Below are positions 18,708 to 28,791 of a DNA stretch of 64,000 nt, one piece after another (the first letter of the stretch is position 1; each line of letters begins with the position of its first letter). Under the pieces are notes generated by a model. That model was given only the letters and a program-made list of their open reading frames with translations, searched no databases and was not told the DNA's origin. The DNA is from Rhodospirillaceae bacterium (GTDB lineage Bacteria; Pseudomonadota; Alphaproteobacteria; Bin65). The stretch is from positions 1 through 64,000 of the forward strand of contig VXNK01000070.1 of NCBI GenBank assembly GCA_009840595.1. The letters run 5' to 3'. The position numbers and the translations under genes are program-made.

Positions 18708-19216
18708 CAGCGCCCATGTCTGAAACGAAGTTCGAGTTCGATCTGGTCTTCGCGCTTCCGGAAAAGACCGCGGATGAGGATGCCATTCTCGACGCCCTCT
18801 ACGAAGTCGGATGCGACGACGCGGCAGTCGGCGTCGGCGCGCCGAGTTTGATCGGACTCGGCTTCACGCGCGCCGGCCGGGAAGCCGAGGCGGTCATCTC
18901 GGATACGGTGAAACAGGTCCTGTCCGCCCTTCCGAAAGGGGCGGTGCTTCGGGAGGTAAAGCCTGACCTGGTCAGCCTTGCCGAAGTCGCTGCACGGCTG
19001 AAGGTGACCCGGCAGGCGCTGCAAAAGCGGCAAATGCCTCCGCCGTCCCTGGGCGGGCTGTATCGGGCGTCCGAAATGCCGCCTTACCTGGACTCGGTCA
19101 AAGGCAAGCTGCGCGATGGATTTCGCGATGCAAGCGCCTGGTTCGCCGCTGCGCCGGGCGCCCAGCGGGTCAACGCCAGGATCGGTCTCGGCGAGGCGGG
19201 CGGCGATAGTCGCTAA
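18704..19216 (+). CDS. Predicted DNA-binding protein paired with the RHPNKEIE-type protein
   Basis: A 170-residue protein. The N-terminal ~90 residues (FEFDLVFALPEKTADEDAILDALYEVGCDDAAVGVG, GLGFTRAGREAEAVISDTVKQV) look like a small alpha-beta domain. Residues ~93-125 (LVSLAEVAARLKVTRQALQKRQ) read as a MerR/XRE-like helix-turn-helix that would bind DNA. The ATG overlaps the previous stop, so the two are co-translated, the usual layout of a toxin-antitoxin or autoregulated pair. The palindrome upstream would be its natural operator. Function is inferred from context only. Confidence 0.65.
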   Translation: MTAPMSETKFEFDLVFALPEKTADEDAILDALYEVGCDDAAVGVGAPSLIGLGFTRAGREAEAVISDTVKQVLSALPKGAVLREVKPDLVSLAEVAARLKVTRQALQKRQMPPPSLGGLYRASEMPPYLDSVKGKLRDGFRDASAWFAAAPGAQRVNARIGLGEAGGDSR

Positions 19217-19234
19217 CGAGCCGCCACACGTCTT

Positions 19235-19654
19235 CTACGTCCCGATGCGGCCGCCGACCAGGGACAGGCCGCACTCGGCCGCGGCTTGTGCAAGAGCCTT
19301 GTCCAGCGTGGCCAGCGGCGCAGCATTCCGCAGGGCTGCTTCCAGATACGCGGCATCGTAGATGGTAAGTCTGTGCCTGTCGGCCAGATCGAAGGCCGTT
19401 TCCAGATCGGGTTCGACGTCGGTCCGGATCGGGAAGCGTTCAAGGGCGCGAAGCAGCTGCGCCGATGCATCGCGCGCAATCCGGCCCCGGCGCATTGCAA
19501 CGAGCAAACCGTTGCGGACCTCAAAATGCCAAAGCCGGGGAACCAGCGCGTCGCCGTCTTTCAGGCGCAGCCAAGCCCGGTCCGCCTGCGATCCGGCTTC
19601 CTCGTTCAGCAGCCATGCAAGCGCAATCGAAGCATCGAGGACAAAGAGATTCAA
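19235..19654 (-). CDS. VapC-type PIN-domain ribonuclease toxin
   Basis: A 139-residue PIN-domain protein. The acidic metal-binding residues are in place: Asp in FVLDASIALAW (res 7), Glu in FEVRNGL (~res 44), Asp in YDAAYLEAAL (~res 99) and Asp in ATLDKALAQ (~res 117). Such proteins cleave tRNA or rRNA when freed from antitoxin. It follows the Phd-type antitoxin with an ATGA-type overlap (19651-19654). It is in opposite orientation to the module at 18453-19216, 18 bp away. Confidence 0.9.
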   Translation of the reverse strand: MNLFVLDASIALAWLLNEEAGSQADRAWLRLKDGDALVPRLWHFEVRNGLLVAMRRGRIARDASAQLLRALERFPIRTDVEPDLETAFDLADRHRLTIYDAAYLEAALRNAAPLATLDKALAQAAAECGLSLVGGRIGT

Positions 19655-19902
19655 AGGCGATGGCCCTCATGGCGCGCCTGGAGTATTTCCTCGACCGACA
19701 TGCCGGCAGGCTTCCATTTTTCCCGAATCCGCAGAAAGTCAGCCATCGCCTGCTCCCGTTCGGCGCGGTCGGCCGCCTGTACGGGGACGACATGGGCGAT
19801 GGCTTCGCCGTGACGGGTTATCGCTACGGATTCGCCGCGCTCGACTGTGCGGAGCAATTCCGCCAGACGCGCTTTCGCTTCAGTGGCGCTGATGGTCTGC
19901 AT
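19651..19902 (-). CDS. Phd/YefM-family antitoxin
   Basis: An 83-residue antitoxin. The N-terminal Phd/YefM DNA-binding domain MQTISATEAKARLAELLRTVERGE is textbook, followed by VAITRHGEAIAHVVPV; the C-terminal ~35 residues (MADFLRIREKWKPAGMSVEEILQ) would wrap the PIN toxin. The upstream inverted repeat at 19914-19932 lies 12 bases before the start codon and suits autoregulation. It is coupled to the VapC gene. Confidence 0.9.
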   Translation of the reverse strand: MQTISATEAKARLAELLRTVERGESVAITRHGEAIAHVVPVQAADRAEREQAMADFLRIREKWKPAGMSVEEILQARHEGHRL

Positions 19903-19913
19903 GTCAAATTTTC

Positions 19914-19932
19914 ACCGGTTATATTAACTGGT
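19914..19932. promoter_or_regulatory. Inverted repeat, likely operator of the phd-vapC pair
   Basis: ACCGGTTA and TAACTGGT flank TAT; the arms match at seven of eight positions. The surrounding 19900-19960 is strikingly AT-rich for this genome (runs such as TTAAAATATTA), as expected for a promoter. Reading leftward, TATAAC lies within the repeat and could be the -10 box. Confidence 0.5.
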
Positions 19933-20035
19933 TATTTCAATTAAAATATTACTTCAGTCCGAATCCGTCAAGACGGTCGGACACGGGATCGCGGCAAGTC
20001 TGCCGGCCGCAATTCGCGGCCGCGACGCTCCGCAC

Positions 20036-20335
20036 TTACCCCAACACCGCCGCCAGCTTCATGGCGACGCCCATATCGCCGGTGACCTTGAGCTTGCCCA
20101 TCATAAAGGCGGTGGTCGGGTCGAGTTCGCCGGCCGCCATCTCCTTGAAATCGTCCAGCGACATGGCGACGACGCAGTCGGCGTCCGCGTCCTCGTTGGA
20201 GACGGCGTAGGGCTCGATTGTGCCGTCGAGATAGAGGCAGCCGTCGCCGCCGAAATCGAATTTCACCGTGGCGTCGAGGCCGGAGGCGTCGCCGATGCGC
20301 TCCCGCATCGCGGACGTGACGGCGGCAAGGGTCAT
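20036..20335 (-). CDS. SCP2 sterol-binding domain protein
   Basis: A 99-residue stand-alone SCP2 domain: ATVKFDFGGDGCLYLDG, then DADCVVAMSLDDFKEMAAGELDPTTAFMMGKLKVTGDMGVAMKL, the hallmark C-terminal motif. Such proteins form a hydrophobic tunnel and may carry acyl-CoA or lipids. It lies 55 bp downstream of the thiolase on the same strand and is probably co-transcribed, so a role with fatty-acyl intermediates is likely. Confidence 0.9.
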   Translation of the reverse strand: MTLAAVTSAMRERIGDASGLDATVKFDFGGDGCLYLDGTIEPYAVSNEDADADCVVAMSLDDFKEMAAGELDPTTAFMMGKLKVTGDMGVAMKLAAVLG

Positions 20336-20390
20336 GGACGGGTTCCTCGCTGGGCTCGCCCGGTGGCGCGGGCGAATGGGGAAGCAGGGT

Positions 20391-21602
<1,212 letters not shown>

Positions 21603-21710
21603 GGGGCGGGGTCCGCGATGGGGAAGCCGGGAATCGCCGAAGATATAGCGGGCGAGCCTGCGCAGGGGAAGCGCGGCATGGGGCGGCGGCACCACAGTTT
21701 TCCGACTGCG

Positions 21711-21739
21711 TTGCCGCCGGTGCGGGCCGTCGCTATGGT
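21711..21739 (+). promoter_or_regulatory. Predicted promoter of ubiX, possibly giving leaderless mRNA
   Basis: TTGCCG (21711-21716), a 17-bp spacer and TATGGT (21734-21739). A start 7 bases past the -10 box would fall on or next to the ATG at 21747. Much of the element matches the predicted hflK promoter (31144-31172): TTGCCGCCGG, then CGTCGCTATG in both. Confidence 0.45.
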
Positions 21740-21746
21740 CGCGGCC

Positions 21747-22391
21747 ATGAGCGGTACGGGAAAAAGCCCGGGGCAGAACGCCGGCAAGCGGCTGATCGTC
21801 GGTCTCAGCGGCGCGTCGGGCATCGTCTACGGCGTGCGGGTGCTGGAGGCGCTGCGCGGCACCGGTGTCGAAACCCATCTCGTGATGACGAAATCCGCCG
21901 AAGTTACGCTCGCCTACGAAATGACGGCCAAGGTGGCCGATATCCACGCGCTCGCCGATGTCGTCCATCCGGTCCACGATATCGGGGCGGCGATTTCGTC
22001 GGGCTCGTTCCGCACCGAGGGCATGATCATCGCGCCCTGCTCGGTCCGCACCATGTCGGAGATTGCGGCCGGCACGACGGCCAGCCTGATGACCCGCGCC
22101 GCCGACGTCGTGCTGAAGGAGCGCCGCCGCCTCGTGCTGCTGGTGCGCGAGACGCCGCTCCACACCGGCCACCTGCGCACCATGACGCGGCTGTCCGAGA
22201 TGGGCGCGATCGTCGCGCCGCCGGTGCCGGCCTTCTACCAGCGGCCGGAAACCGTCGACGATATCGTCAACCAGACGGTCGGCCGGGCGCTCGATCTGTT
22301 CGGCTTCGATCTCGGCCTGGTTAAGCGCTGGGGCGAACCGGCGGCGGACGGCGGCGTCGGCAAACCGGCCCGGAAACCCGCCAAATCCTGA
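21747..22391 (+). CDS. ubiX: Flavin prenyltransferase UbiX
   Basis: A 214-residue flavoprotein that prenylates FMN to make prFMN, the cofactor of UbiD-type decarboxylases. Seen: [19 protein letters not shown] (FMN/prenyl-phosphate site), [30 protein letters not shown] and the C-terminal [24 protein letters not shown]. The N-terminal ~14 residues and C-terminal ~20 ([10 protein letters not shown]) are extra. ATG 21747 was chosen over 21735 because it lies close to the predicted transcription start. A UbiD-family gene follows 171 bp downstream. Confidence 0.95.
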   Translation: MSGTGKSPGQNAGKRLIVGLSGASGIVYGVRVLEALRGTGVETHLVMTKSAEVTLAYEMTAKVADIHALADVVHPVHDIGAAISSGSFRTEGMIIAPCSVRTMSEIAAGTTASLMTRAADVVLKERRRLVLLVRETPLHTGHLRTMTRLSEMGAIVAPPVPAFYQRPETVDDIVNQTVGRALDLFGFDLGLVKRWGEPAADGGVGKPARKPAKS

Positions 22392-22562
22392 TCGGCGGTC
22401 CGGCGCCATTCCGAGCGAGGGCTGCGCCCTTTCCCGCCTTGACCGGTGCGGCATTTCGTCGGAAGAGAGACCGCTGATCGAGGGATGCGCGGCACGACGT
22501 CTGACAGAATCGCCCGGAAACCAGTCTGAAGAAGAACGGGCGGCGAGCGAAACGACGAGGCG

Positions 22563-24959
22563 ATGGCGGCAACCCATATTCACGACCTCGCGCTGATCGT
22601 CGAGGATCTGGAGCGCAGCGGGCGACTCGCCCGTGTTTCCAGCAGCGTCGATCTTCAGCACGATCTGGCCGGCCTCGCCGCCGAACTGGAGAGCGGGCCG
22701 CGCGCCGTCCTGTTCGAGAAGATCGCCGGCCACGAATGGCCGGTGCTGACCGGCCTCTACTGGTCGCGCGAATTGCTGGCCGACCTGTTGCGGCGCGAAG
22801 AGCGGACGCTGCCGCAATACGTCTCCGACTGCATCCGGCAATGGCAGCAGGCGCCGGTCGATCCCGTGGTCGTGCCGACCGGCCCGGTCCTCGACGTGAC
22901 GGAGCCGGATATCGACCTCGCGAAGATGCCGATCCCGATCCATGCCCAGAAGGACGGCGGCCCCTATTTCGACGCCGCCGTGGTGATCGCGAAAGATCCC
23001 GAAACCGGCGTGCGCAACGCCTCGATCCAGCGCTTCCAGGTCGTCGCCAAGGACCGGATGCACGTCAACATCGACGCCGGCCGCCATCTGGAACTCTACC
23101 TGGAGAAGGCTGAGGCGCGCGGCGAAACCCTGACCTTCACGCTCAACTGCGGCGTCGGCCCCGGCCTGCATTTCGCCGCCGCCGCGCCGGCCGAGGCCGC
23201 GCCGGCGGATGCCGACGAGCTCGGCATCGCCAGCGCCTTCCACGGCGCGCCGCTCGAACTGGTCAAGGCCTCGAACGGCCATGACGACATGGTCGCCCAC
23301 GCCATGTGGGCGCTGGAATGCGAGATGGTGCCCGGCGAAGTCGCCGACGAAGGGCCGTTCGCCGAGGTTACCGGCTACTACGCCACCGTGGCGCCGCGGC
23401 CGGTCGTTCATGTCCGCAAGATCCACCGGCGCGCGCAACCGGTGTTCCAGACCATCCTGTCGGGCGTCGAGGTCTGGAACTCCGTCGGCCTGCTCGGCGA
23501 AGCCAACATCCTGCAACTGCTGCAAAAGCAGGTGCCCGGCGTCACCGACGTCTATATGAGCCACGGCGGCGGCGGCTTCTATCACTGCATCGTCCAGCTC
23601 GCCCAGAAGCGCCAGGGCTGGTCGAAGCAGGCGATCCTCGCCGCCTTTTCCGCCTTCCCGCCGCTCAAGATGGTGACGATCGTCGACGACGACGTCGACC
23701 TGCGCAGCGCCCAGGACGTCGAATGGGCGATGGCGACGCGGCTCGACCCGACCAAGGGCATCGTCACGATCGACGAATCCTTCGGCCACGGGCTGAACCC
23801 GTCCTTCCCGGACTATCTCGGCCCCAAGGTCGGCTTCGACGCCACCAAGCCCTATCCGCCCACCTGGGCCTATGAGCGGGCGACCTACAAACCCATGTCT
23901 CTGGAGGCCGTGGAAATGGTGCAACCGGATATCGTTCGCCGGGCCGCCGCGCCCAAACGGGAAGCGCAGCAGGCCGGCGCGTCGCGCGCCGAGGCCGAAG
24001 CCTTCGAAGCCTCCCTCGCCCGGCCGCAGCCTATCGACCTGACGCCGGTCCGGGCGGACAGCGCCGGCGGTGCGGCGGCCGCGTCCGGCGACCCGGATGC
24101 GTGGATCGCCCGCCCGGCGCCCATCGATCTGACGCCGGTGCGCGCTTCGGGTGCTGCCGGTGCAGGCAGGGCCGCGGCTGCCGATCCCGACGCCTGGATC
24201 GTCCGGCCGCCGGCCATCGACCTCGGACCGGGCCATGTAGCAGGCGGGGCAGCAGGCCGGACAGCAGGCAGGCAGGCGTCGACGGCGGCGGAAGACCCGG
24301 ATGCATGGATTGCAAGGCCGGCGCCTGTCGACCTCGGGCCGCGCCGCGCGTCCGAAGCGAACCGCCGAACGGTCGCCGCGGAGGACGCCGATGCATGGAT
24401 CGCCCGGCCCGCCCCCGCCGACCTGACGCCGGCCGGTGCTTCCGCCGCCGCGGCGCGCGAAACGCCGGTGGTGGAGGAACCGGCCGATGCGGACGCCAGG
24501 ATCGCCCGCCCGGCGCCTGTCGACCTCGGTCCGGTTCGCGCGGAAGAGGCGAAGCCGGCGGCGGCCGGCAAATCGGCGCGGCGCGCGGCGAAATCGGAAA
24601 AGAAGAAGAAAAAGGCGGCCGGAAAGGGCGCGGCCCGCGGCAAGGCCGGCAACGGGTCGAAAAAACCGGCGGCCCCCGAGAGCAAACAGGGGGAAAGCAA
24701 ACAGGGGGAAGGCAAACAGCGCGAAAGCAAGCAGGCCGAACCCAAACGGACCGAACGCAAACCGGCGGCCCGGAAAAAGCGGTCGGACGGCCAACCGGAC
24801 AAGGATGCCGGAGACGCCGCAGGGCCGGGCGCTTTCTTCGACGGCCCGGTCAGGCCGTCCGCGCCGCCGCGCCGGGTCGTGCGCCGGATTGCGAAGAAGG
24901 ACCGCGCCCTGCGCACCGCCGTGTCGCCGAAGGCCGGCAGTTTCTTTGGCGACGACTGA
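22563..24959 (+). CDS. UbiD-family decarboxylase with long repetitive C-terminal extension
   Basis: A 798-residue protein; normal UbiD enzymes are ~450-510. Residues 1-460 are a full UbiD domain: [20 protein letters not shown], a prFMN/metal-site region [22 protein letters not shown] (Glu residues expected in catalysis), [14 protein letters not shown], and [20 protein letters not shown]. Residues ~486-661 then hold six copies of a unit like [19 protein letters not shown] with variable Ala-rich spacers. Residues ~665-755 are Lys/Ala-rich with GESKQ repeats. The last ~40 residues ([30 protein letters not shown], ending FFGDD) look ordered. The catalytic domain alone could be UbiD itself or a decarboxylase for another aromatic or unsaturated acid. 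It is paired with ubiX. Confidence 0.85.
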   Translation: MAATHIHDLALIVEDLERSGRLARVSSSVDLQHDLAGLAAELESGPRAVLFEKIAGHEWPVLTGLYWSRELLADLLRREERTLPQYVSDCIRQWQQAPVDPVVVPTGPVLDVTEPDIDLAKMPIPIHAQKDGGPYFDAAVVIAKDPETGVRNASIQRFQVVAKDRMHVNIDAGRHLELYLEKAEARGETLTFTLNCGVGPGLHFAAAAPAEAAPADADELGIASAFHGAPLELVKASNGHDDMVAHAMWALECEMVPGEVADEGPFAEVTGYYATVAPRPVVHVRKIHRRAQPVFQTILSGVEVWNSVGLLGEANILQLLQKQVPGVTDVYMSHGGGGFYHCIVQLAQKRQGWSKQAILAAFSAFPPLKMVTIVDDDVDLRSAQDVEWAMATRLDPTKGIVTIDESFGHGLNPSFPDYLGPKVGFDATKPYPPTWAYERATYKPMSLEAVEMVQPDIVRRAAAPKREAQQAGASRAEAEAFEASLARPQPIDLTPVRADSAGGAAAASGDPDAWIARPAPIDLTPVRASGAAGAGRAAAADPDAWIVRPPAIDLGPGHVAGGAAGRTAGRQASTAAEDPDAWIARPAPVDLGPRRASEANRRTVAAEDADAWIARPAPADLTPAGASAAAARETPVVEEPADADARIARPAPVDLGPVRAEEAKPAAAGKSARRAAKSEKKKKKAAGKGAARGKAGNGSKKPAAPESKQGESKQGEGKQRESKQAEPKRTERKPAARKKRSDGQPDKDAGDAAGPGAFFDGPVRPSAPPRRVVRRIAKKDRALRTAVSPKAGSFFGDD
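24018..24546 (+). repeat. Six protein-level repeats ([18 protein letters not shown]-type) in the UbiD-like gene
   Basis: Units begin near residues 486, 516, 547, 583, 613 and 646 of the UbiD-like protein. The core [D[15 protein letters not shown]] is conserved, while 10-18 residue Ala/Gly-rich spacers vary, so selection appears to act on the core. The first copy lacks the DPDAW part. A 15-bp repeat (GESKQ) lies further down near 24680-24740. Confidence 0.85.
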
Positions 24960-25224
24960 GGCCGCCCGGCTTTCCGGGCTCTACCGCGTCCCCGGCCGCC
25001 GGGCGTCGGACGCCCCCGATCCGTTATCCTGCGCACGCCGTTGCCGCGCGCCATTGAACGACCCTCGACCGCTGCGGCGGGACCGGCCCGGTGCAGTGGA
25101 ACGCCCCGGTGCGGTTGAACGGCGCCGCGAAACCGCCTGTTCGGTCGCGCACGCCCGCGCTACAAGCGGTGCGTAGTGTCGGCGCTTGCGGTCGAAACTG
25201 CAGCAACCCCGGAGGTCCAGAGGC

Positions 25225-26865
25225 GTGACGAATACCGTCTATCCCGCGCGCAAGATCATCACCATGAACCCCGCGCGGCCGCACGCCAGCCATGTCGCAG
25301 TGCGCGACGGCCGGATCGTCGGCGCCGGCACGCTGGACGAGCTGACAGGGTGGGGCGCCTACACGCTCGACGACCGCTTTGCCGACAAGGTGCTGATGCC
25401 CGGCCTGGTGGAAGGCCACAGCCACACCATGGAAGGCACCCTCTGGGCCTATGTCTATTGCGGCTTCTTCGACCGGATGGACCCGGAAGGCACGGTCTGG
25501 CCGGGCCTCAGGTCGATCGACGAGATCGTGGAGCGGCTGCGCGAGGCCGCCGACCGGCTCGAAGACCCGGCCGCGCCGCTCGCCGGCTGGTCGCTCGATG
25601 CGATCTATTACGGCAACCGGCGCGTCGACCGGCACGACCTGGACCGGGCCTCGACGCAGCGCGCCATCGGCGTGCTGAATGCCTCGGGGCATATCCTCAA
25701 CGTCAACAGCAAGGCGCTTGAACTGGCCGGCCTGCTCAAGCCGGGCATCGACCATCCCGGCATCCCCTTGGGTGAGGACGGCCTGCCGACCGGCGAGATG
25801 AAGGGTCCGGACGCCATGGCGCCGCTCGGCCCCTTTACCGGGTTCGACCGCGACCTGCTGGCCTGCGACGAGCCCGGGTTGCGCCGTTTCGCCAGGCTGT
25901 GCGTACGCACCGGCGTGACGACGGCGGCCGACCTCGCCAACACGCTGCCCGACGACGCAGTGGACATGATGCTGCGGGTGACCGCCGAGCCGGACTATCC
26001 GGCGCGCATCGTCGCGCTGCGCCGCTTCTATGGCGTGACGCCCGAAGAACTGATCGACCGGGTGCTCGGCTTGCGCGACCGCAGTCAGGACAGCCTGCGC
26101 CTCGGCATTATCAAGGTGGTGGCCGACGGCTCGATCCAGGGCTTCTCGGCGCGGCTGCGCTGGCCCGGCTATTTCAACGGCGCGCCGGAAGGGCTGTGGT
26201 ACATCCCGCCGGAGCATCTGCTCGAAATCTACCAACGCGCCATGGCGGCCGGCGTACAGGTCCACACCCACACCAACGGCGACGAGGCGACGGAACTGGC
26301 GCTCGATTGCGTCGAGGCGGCCCTGCGCAAGCACCCGTCGCCGGACCATCGCTTCACGCTCCAGCATTGCCAGCTTGCCGACGCCGCCCAGTTCCGGCGC
26401 ATGACGAAACTCGGCATGTGCGTAAACCTGTTTCCGAACCATCATTTCTATTGGGGCGACCAGCATTACGGCATCACGGTCGGGCCGGAGCGCGCCGAAC
26501 GGATGAACGCCTGCGCGACGGCGCTTGCCGCCGGCGTGCCGCTCGCCATCCATTCCGATGCGCCGGTCACGCCGCTCGGCCCGCTGTTCACCGCCTGGTG
26601 CGCGGTCAACCGGCGCACCGCGACCGGGCGCACCCTCGGCGAGCACGAGCGGATCGGCGTCGCCGATGCCCTGCGCACGATTACCCTGGGTGCGGCCTAT
26701 ACCTTCAAGCTCGACGGCGAGATCGGCTCCATCGAGACCGGCAAGCGCGCCGATTTCGCCGTGCTGGAGGACGACCCCGAGACCGTCGGGGGCGAGGCGC
26801 TGAAGGATGTCCGGGTCTGGGGCACCGTGCAGGGCGGCCGTATCTTCCCGGCGGCCGAAATCTAG
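25225..26865 (+). CDS. Metal-dependent amidohydrolase (YtcJ-like, amidohydrolase 3)
   Basis: A 546-residue TIM-barrel hydrolase. The metal-binding GHSHTM (~res 71), VHTHTNGDEA (~res 350), LQHCQL (~res 382) and HSDAPVTP (~res 449) motifs are present, as is the C-terminal GSIETGKRADFAVLEDDP typical of YtcJ-like enzymes. No signal peptide. The GTG at 25225 follows GGAGGT by 8 bases and gives the usual start TNTVYPARKIITMNP. The substrate is unknown; relatives hydrolyse amides, carbamates or cyclic ureas. The stop is 2 bases before the COG0523 GTPase gene, implying coupled function. Confidence 0.88.
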   Translation: MTNTVYPARKIITMNPARPHASHVAVRDGRIVGAGTLDELTGWGAYTLDDRFADKVLMPGLVEGHSHTMEGTLWAYVYCGFFDRMDPEGTVWPGLRSIDEIVERLREAADRLEDPAAPLAGWSLDAIYYGNRRVDRHDLDRASTQRAIGVLNASGHILNVNSKALELAGLLKPGIDHPGIPLGEDGLPTGEMKGPDAMAPLGPFTGFDRDLLACDEPGLRRFARLCVRTGVTTAADLANTLPDDAVDMMLRVTAEPDYPARIVALRRFYGVTPEELIDRVLGLRDRSQDSLRLGIIKVVADGSIQGFSARLRWPGYFNGAPEGLWYIPPEHLLEIYQRAMAAGVQVHTHTNGDEATELALDCVEAALRKHPSPDHRFTLQHCQLADAAQFRRMTKLGMCVNLFPNHHFYWGDQHYGITVGPERAERMNACATALAAGVPLAIHSDAPVTPLGPLFTAWCAVNRRTATGRTLGEHERIGVADALRTITLGAAYTFKLDGEIGSIETGKRADFAVLEDDPETVGGEALKDVRVWGTVQGGRIFPAAEI

Positions 26866-26867
26866 AT

Positions 26868-27809
26868 ATGACGGCCGGCGGCACACAGTCCGGCCCGCTG
26901 CCCGTCACCGTCGTCGGCGGCTATCTCGGCGCGGGCAAGACGACGCTGGTCAACAACATGCTGCGCCAGGCCGGCGGACGGCGGCTCGCCATCATGGTCA
27001 ACGAGTTCGGCGCGCTGCCGATCGACAGCAGCCTCGTCGAGGCGGCGGACGACCGGATCGTCAGCCTGACCGGCGGCTGCGTCTGCTGCAGCTACGGTGA
27101 GGATATGGTGTCCTCGCTCGCCATGCTGGCCACCCTCGACCCCCGGCCCGACCATGTGCTGCTCGAGGCGAGCGGCGTCGCCCTGCCCGGCGCCATCGCC
27201 GGGACGGTCGGGCTGCTCAGCGACTTCGCACTGGATGGCACAGTGGTGCTGGCCGACGCCGAAACCGTCCAGCGCCGCGCCGGGGACCGCTATGTCGGCA
27301 GCACGGTCCGGCAGCAGATCGCCGAGGCCGACCTGATCCTGCTCAACAAATGCGATCTCGCGGCCGATCCCGACGCCGTCGAGGCCTGGCTGAGCGAGGC
27401 CGCGCCCGGCGCCCGGATCGTCCGGGCGGAGCAGGCCGACGTGCCGATCGACGCGGTGCTGGGGACGCGGACCGACGGAAGCACGCTCAGGGCCGACGGC
27501 CGGTTCCGGGATCACACCAGCGGTTATGTCGCCGCGGAGCTCGATCCGCCGGCCGGCGCCGACCCGGAGGCGCTCGCCCGTCTGCTGGCCGATCCGGCGC
27601 ACCGTTTGTTGCGGGCAAAAGGCTTCGTCCGGCGGCCGGACGGCGCGATGGCCGCCCTCCAGGTCGTCGGCAGCCGCTGGACGGTCTCGGAAGCGCCCGC
27701 CGGCGCGCTGCCCGGTCTGGTCTGCATCGGCCTCAAGGGCCAGGCCGATCTCGCGGCAGTTCAGCAGGCGGTCGGGGAAGCCAAAGCCAGCACGCCGGCT
27801 ACCGGCTGA
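26868..27809 (+). CDS. CobW/COG0523-family GTPase metallochaperone
   Basis: A 313-residue G3E GTPase. Walker A GGYLGAGKTTLVNNML (~res 18), NEFGALPID (Walker B-side), the metal-binding CxCC in GGCVCCSYGED (~res 67) and NKCDL (guanine specificity) are intact; the short C-terminal CobW_C domain ends near residue 300. The family loads Zn, Co or other metals into client proteins or transports them. It starts 2 bases after the amidohydrolase, itself a metalloenzyme, which is the obvious candidate client. The classic His-rich zinc-affinity stretch is absent. Confidence 0.9.
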   Translation: MTAGGTQSGPLPVTVVGGYLGAGKTTLVNNMLRQAGGRRLAIMVNEFGALPIDSSLVEAADDRIVSLTGGCVCCSYGEDMVSSLAMLATLDPRPDHVLLEASGVALPGAIAGTVGLLSDFALDGTVVLADAETVQRRAGDRYVGSTVRQQIAEADLILLNKCDLAADPDAVEAWLSEAAPGARIVRAEQADVPIDAVLGTRTDGSTLRADGRFRDHTSGYVAAELDPPAGADPEALARLLADPAHRLLRAKGFVRRPDGAMAALQVVGSRWTVSEAPAGALPGLVCIGLKGQADLAAVQQAVGEAKASTPATG

Positions 27810-27818
27810 GGCAGCGTC

Positions 27819-28031
27819 TCACCACTCTTCGTCGGACCGCAGGGACAATAACTGAACCCGCTCCAGGATTGTGTCGAGCGCCGAAGCGGATTCGTCTTCG
27901 CCGTAAACCGCGTTGAGCATTTCCGTCACGCTCTCAGCGCGATCGGGACGATGGACCGGAGTATGGCGAACGGCCTGGGAGGATGTCTGTCGGCCCCGTC
28001 TGCGGACCGGTTTTCCGTTGCGCCTTTTCAT
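27819..28031 (-). CDS. Hypothetical 70-residue protein, antitoxin-like
   Basis: A small basic-then-acidic protein: MKRRNGKPVRRRGRQTSSQ, then SVTEMLNAVYGEDESASALDTILERVQLL and the terminal Trp in SDEEW. The Lys/Arg head with an amphipathic acidic tail resembles small antitoxins or DNA-binding proteins, but no partner toxin is adjacent. The ribosome binding site is weak. It is convergent with the COG0523 gene. It may be real since it fills a gap and its composition is not a simple shadow of another frame. Confidence 0.4.
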   Translation of the reverse strand: MKRRNGKPVRRRGRQTSSQAVRHTPVHRPDRAESVTEMLNAVYGEDESASALDTILERVQLLSLRSDEEW

Positions 28032-28059
28032 CCGGCCTGCATGGGGACCCGCGGCCGCC

Positions 28060-28704
28060 TCAGGAAACGACCTCGCGGATGACGCATCCCCGCGGCTGGC
28101 GCATCCGGGTCCGCTTGCTGCTCTCGGTCAGTTCGGCCCCGGCGGTGGGGTAGGTCCGCTCCCAGGTCATCTCCGAACTCGGCCGCGCGAACTTGACGAC
28201 CCACCAGTGTTTGTAGCGCCCCGGCGGCGAATCCGGTGCGTAGAGATAGGCGGCGCCGGCGTGGAGATAAACATCCCGCAACAGCGCGAAGCGATGACAG
28301 GGGCTGGCCTTCAGATTGCCGACGGCGCCGCGCGCCGTGATCTGCCCGGCCGACAGGGTCTCGCCAACCTCGACCCAGTCATAGCCGGTCCGCGCCACGC
28401 GCTGACTGGGCGACGAGCCGTCGCTGCCGGCATGGTAGAAGCGCCAGTTCTTGCGGAAATCCAGCGCCTTGTCGTGCGCGGCCTTCATCACATGGGCTTC
28501 CAGAACCACCGGCGGCAGGCCGTTTGCCGTGCGGAATTCGTTGATGACCCGGATGACCATCTGGGCATGGCGCATCTGTTCCGGCGAAGGGTCGGCGACC
28601 CGGGCCGGACCGCGGTTGAATTCGGCAGTCCTGGTGCCCGTGCATCCGCCCAGAGCCAGGGCGCAGAGGAGGATGGCGGCAACAAGCGGAGTGGCGTATC
28701 TCAT
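28060..28704 (-). CDS. CAP-domain (SCP/PR-1) lipoprotein
   Basis: A 214-residue protein with a lipoprotein signal ending LALGGC (Cys ~20; predicted lipidation). The rest is a CAP domain: VIRVINEFRTANGLPPVVLEAHVMKAAHDKALDFRKN, WRFYHAGSDGSSPSQRVARTGYDWVEVGETLSAG. The CAP His-Glu-Glu-His set is only partly recognisable (FYHAGSD, GETL). Cys residues late in the chain (SPCHRF, PRGCVI) may form a disulfide. It is separate from but 87 bp downstream of the second CAP gene on the same strand. Confidence 0.8.
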   Translation of the reverse strand: MRYATPLVAAILLCALALGGCTGTRTAEFNRGPARVADPSPEQMRHAQMVIRVINEFRTANGLPPVVLEAHVMKAAHDKALDFRKNWRFYHAGSDGSSPSQRVARTGYDWVEVGETLSAGQITARGAVGNLKASPCHRFALLRDVYLHAGAAYLYAPDSPPGRYKHWWVVKFARPSSEMTWERTYPTAGAELTESSKRTRMRQPRGCVIREVVS

Positions 28705-28791
28705 GGCGCGCCTAAAGTAGCCGGACGGGCTGCCTGCGCAAGCCCCCGATTCCACAGCGCCCGATTCCGCCGCGTATCCGCCGGAGGCGCG

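Noticed and set aside
24960-25224. Terminator after the UbiD-like gene
   Set aside because: A 6-bp GCCCGG/CCGGGC hairpin (24964-24979) lacks a T tract and was too weak to annotate; nothing else stands out in this 265-bp gap.
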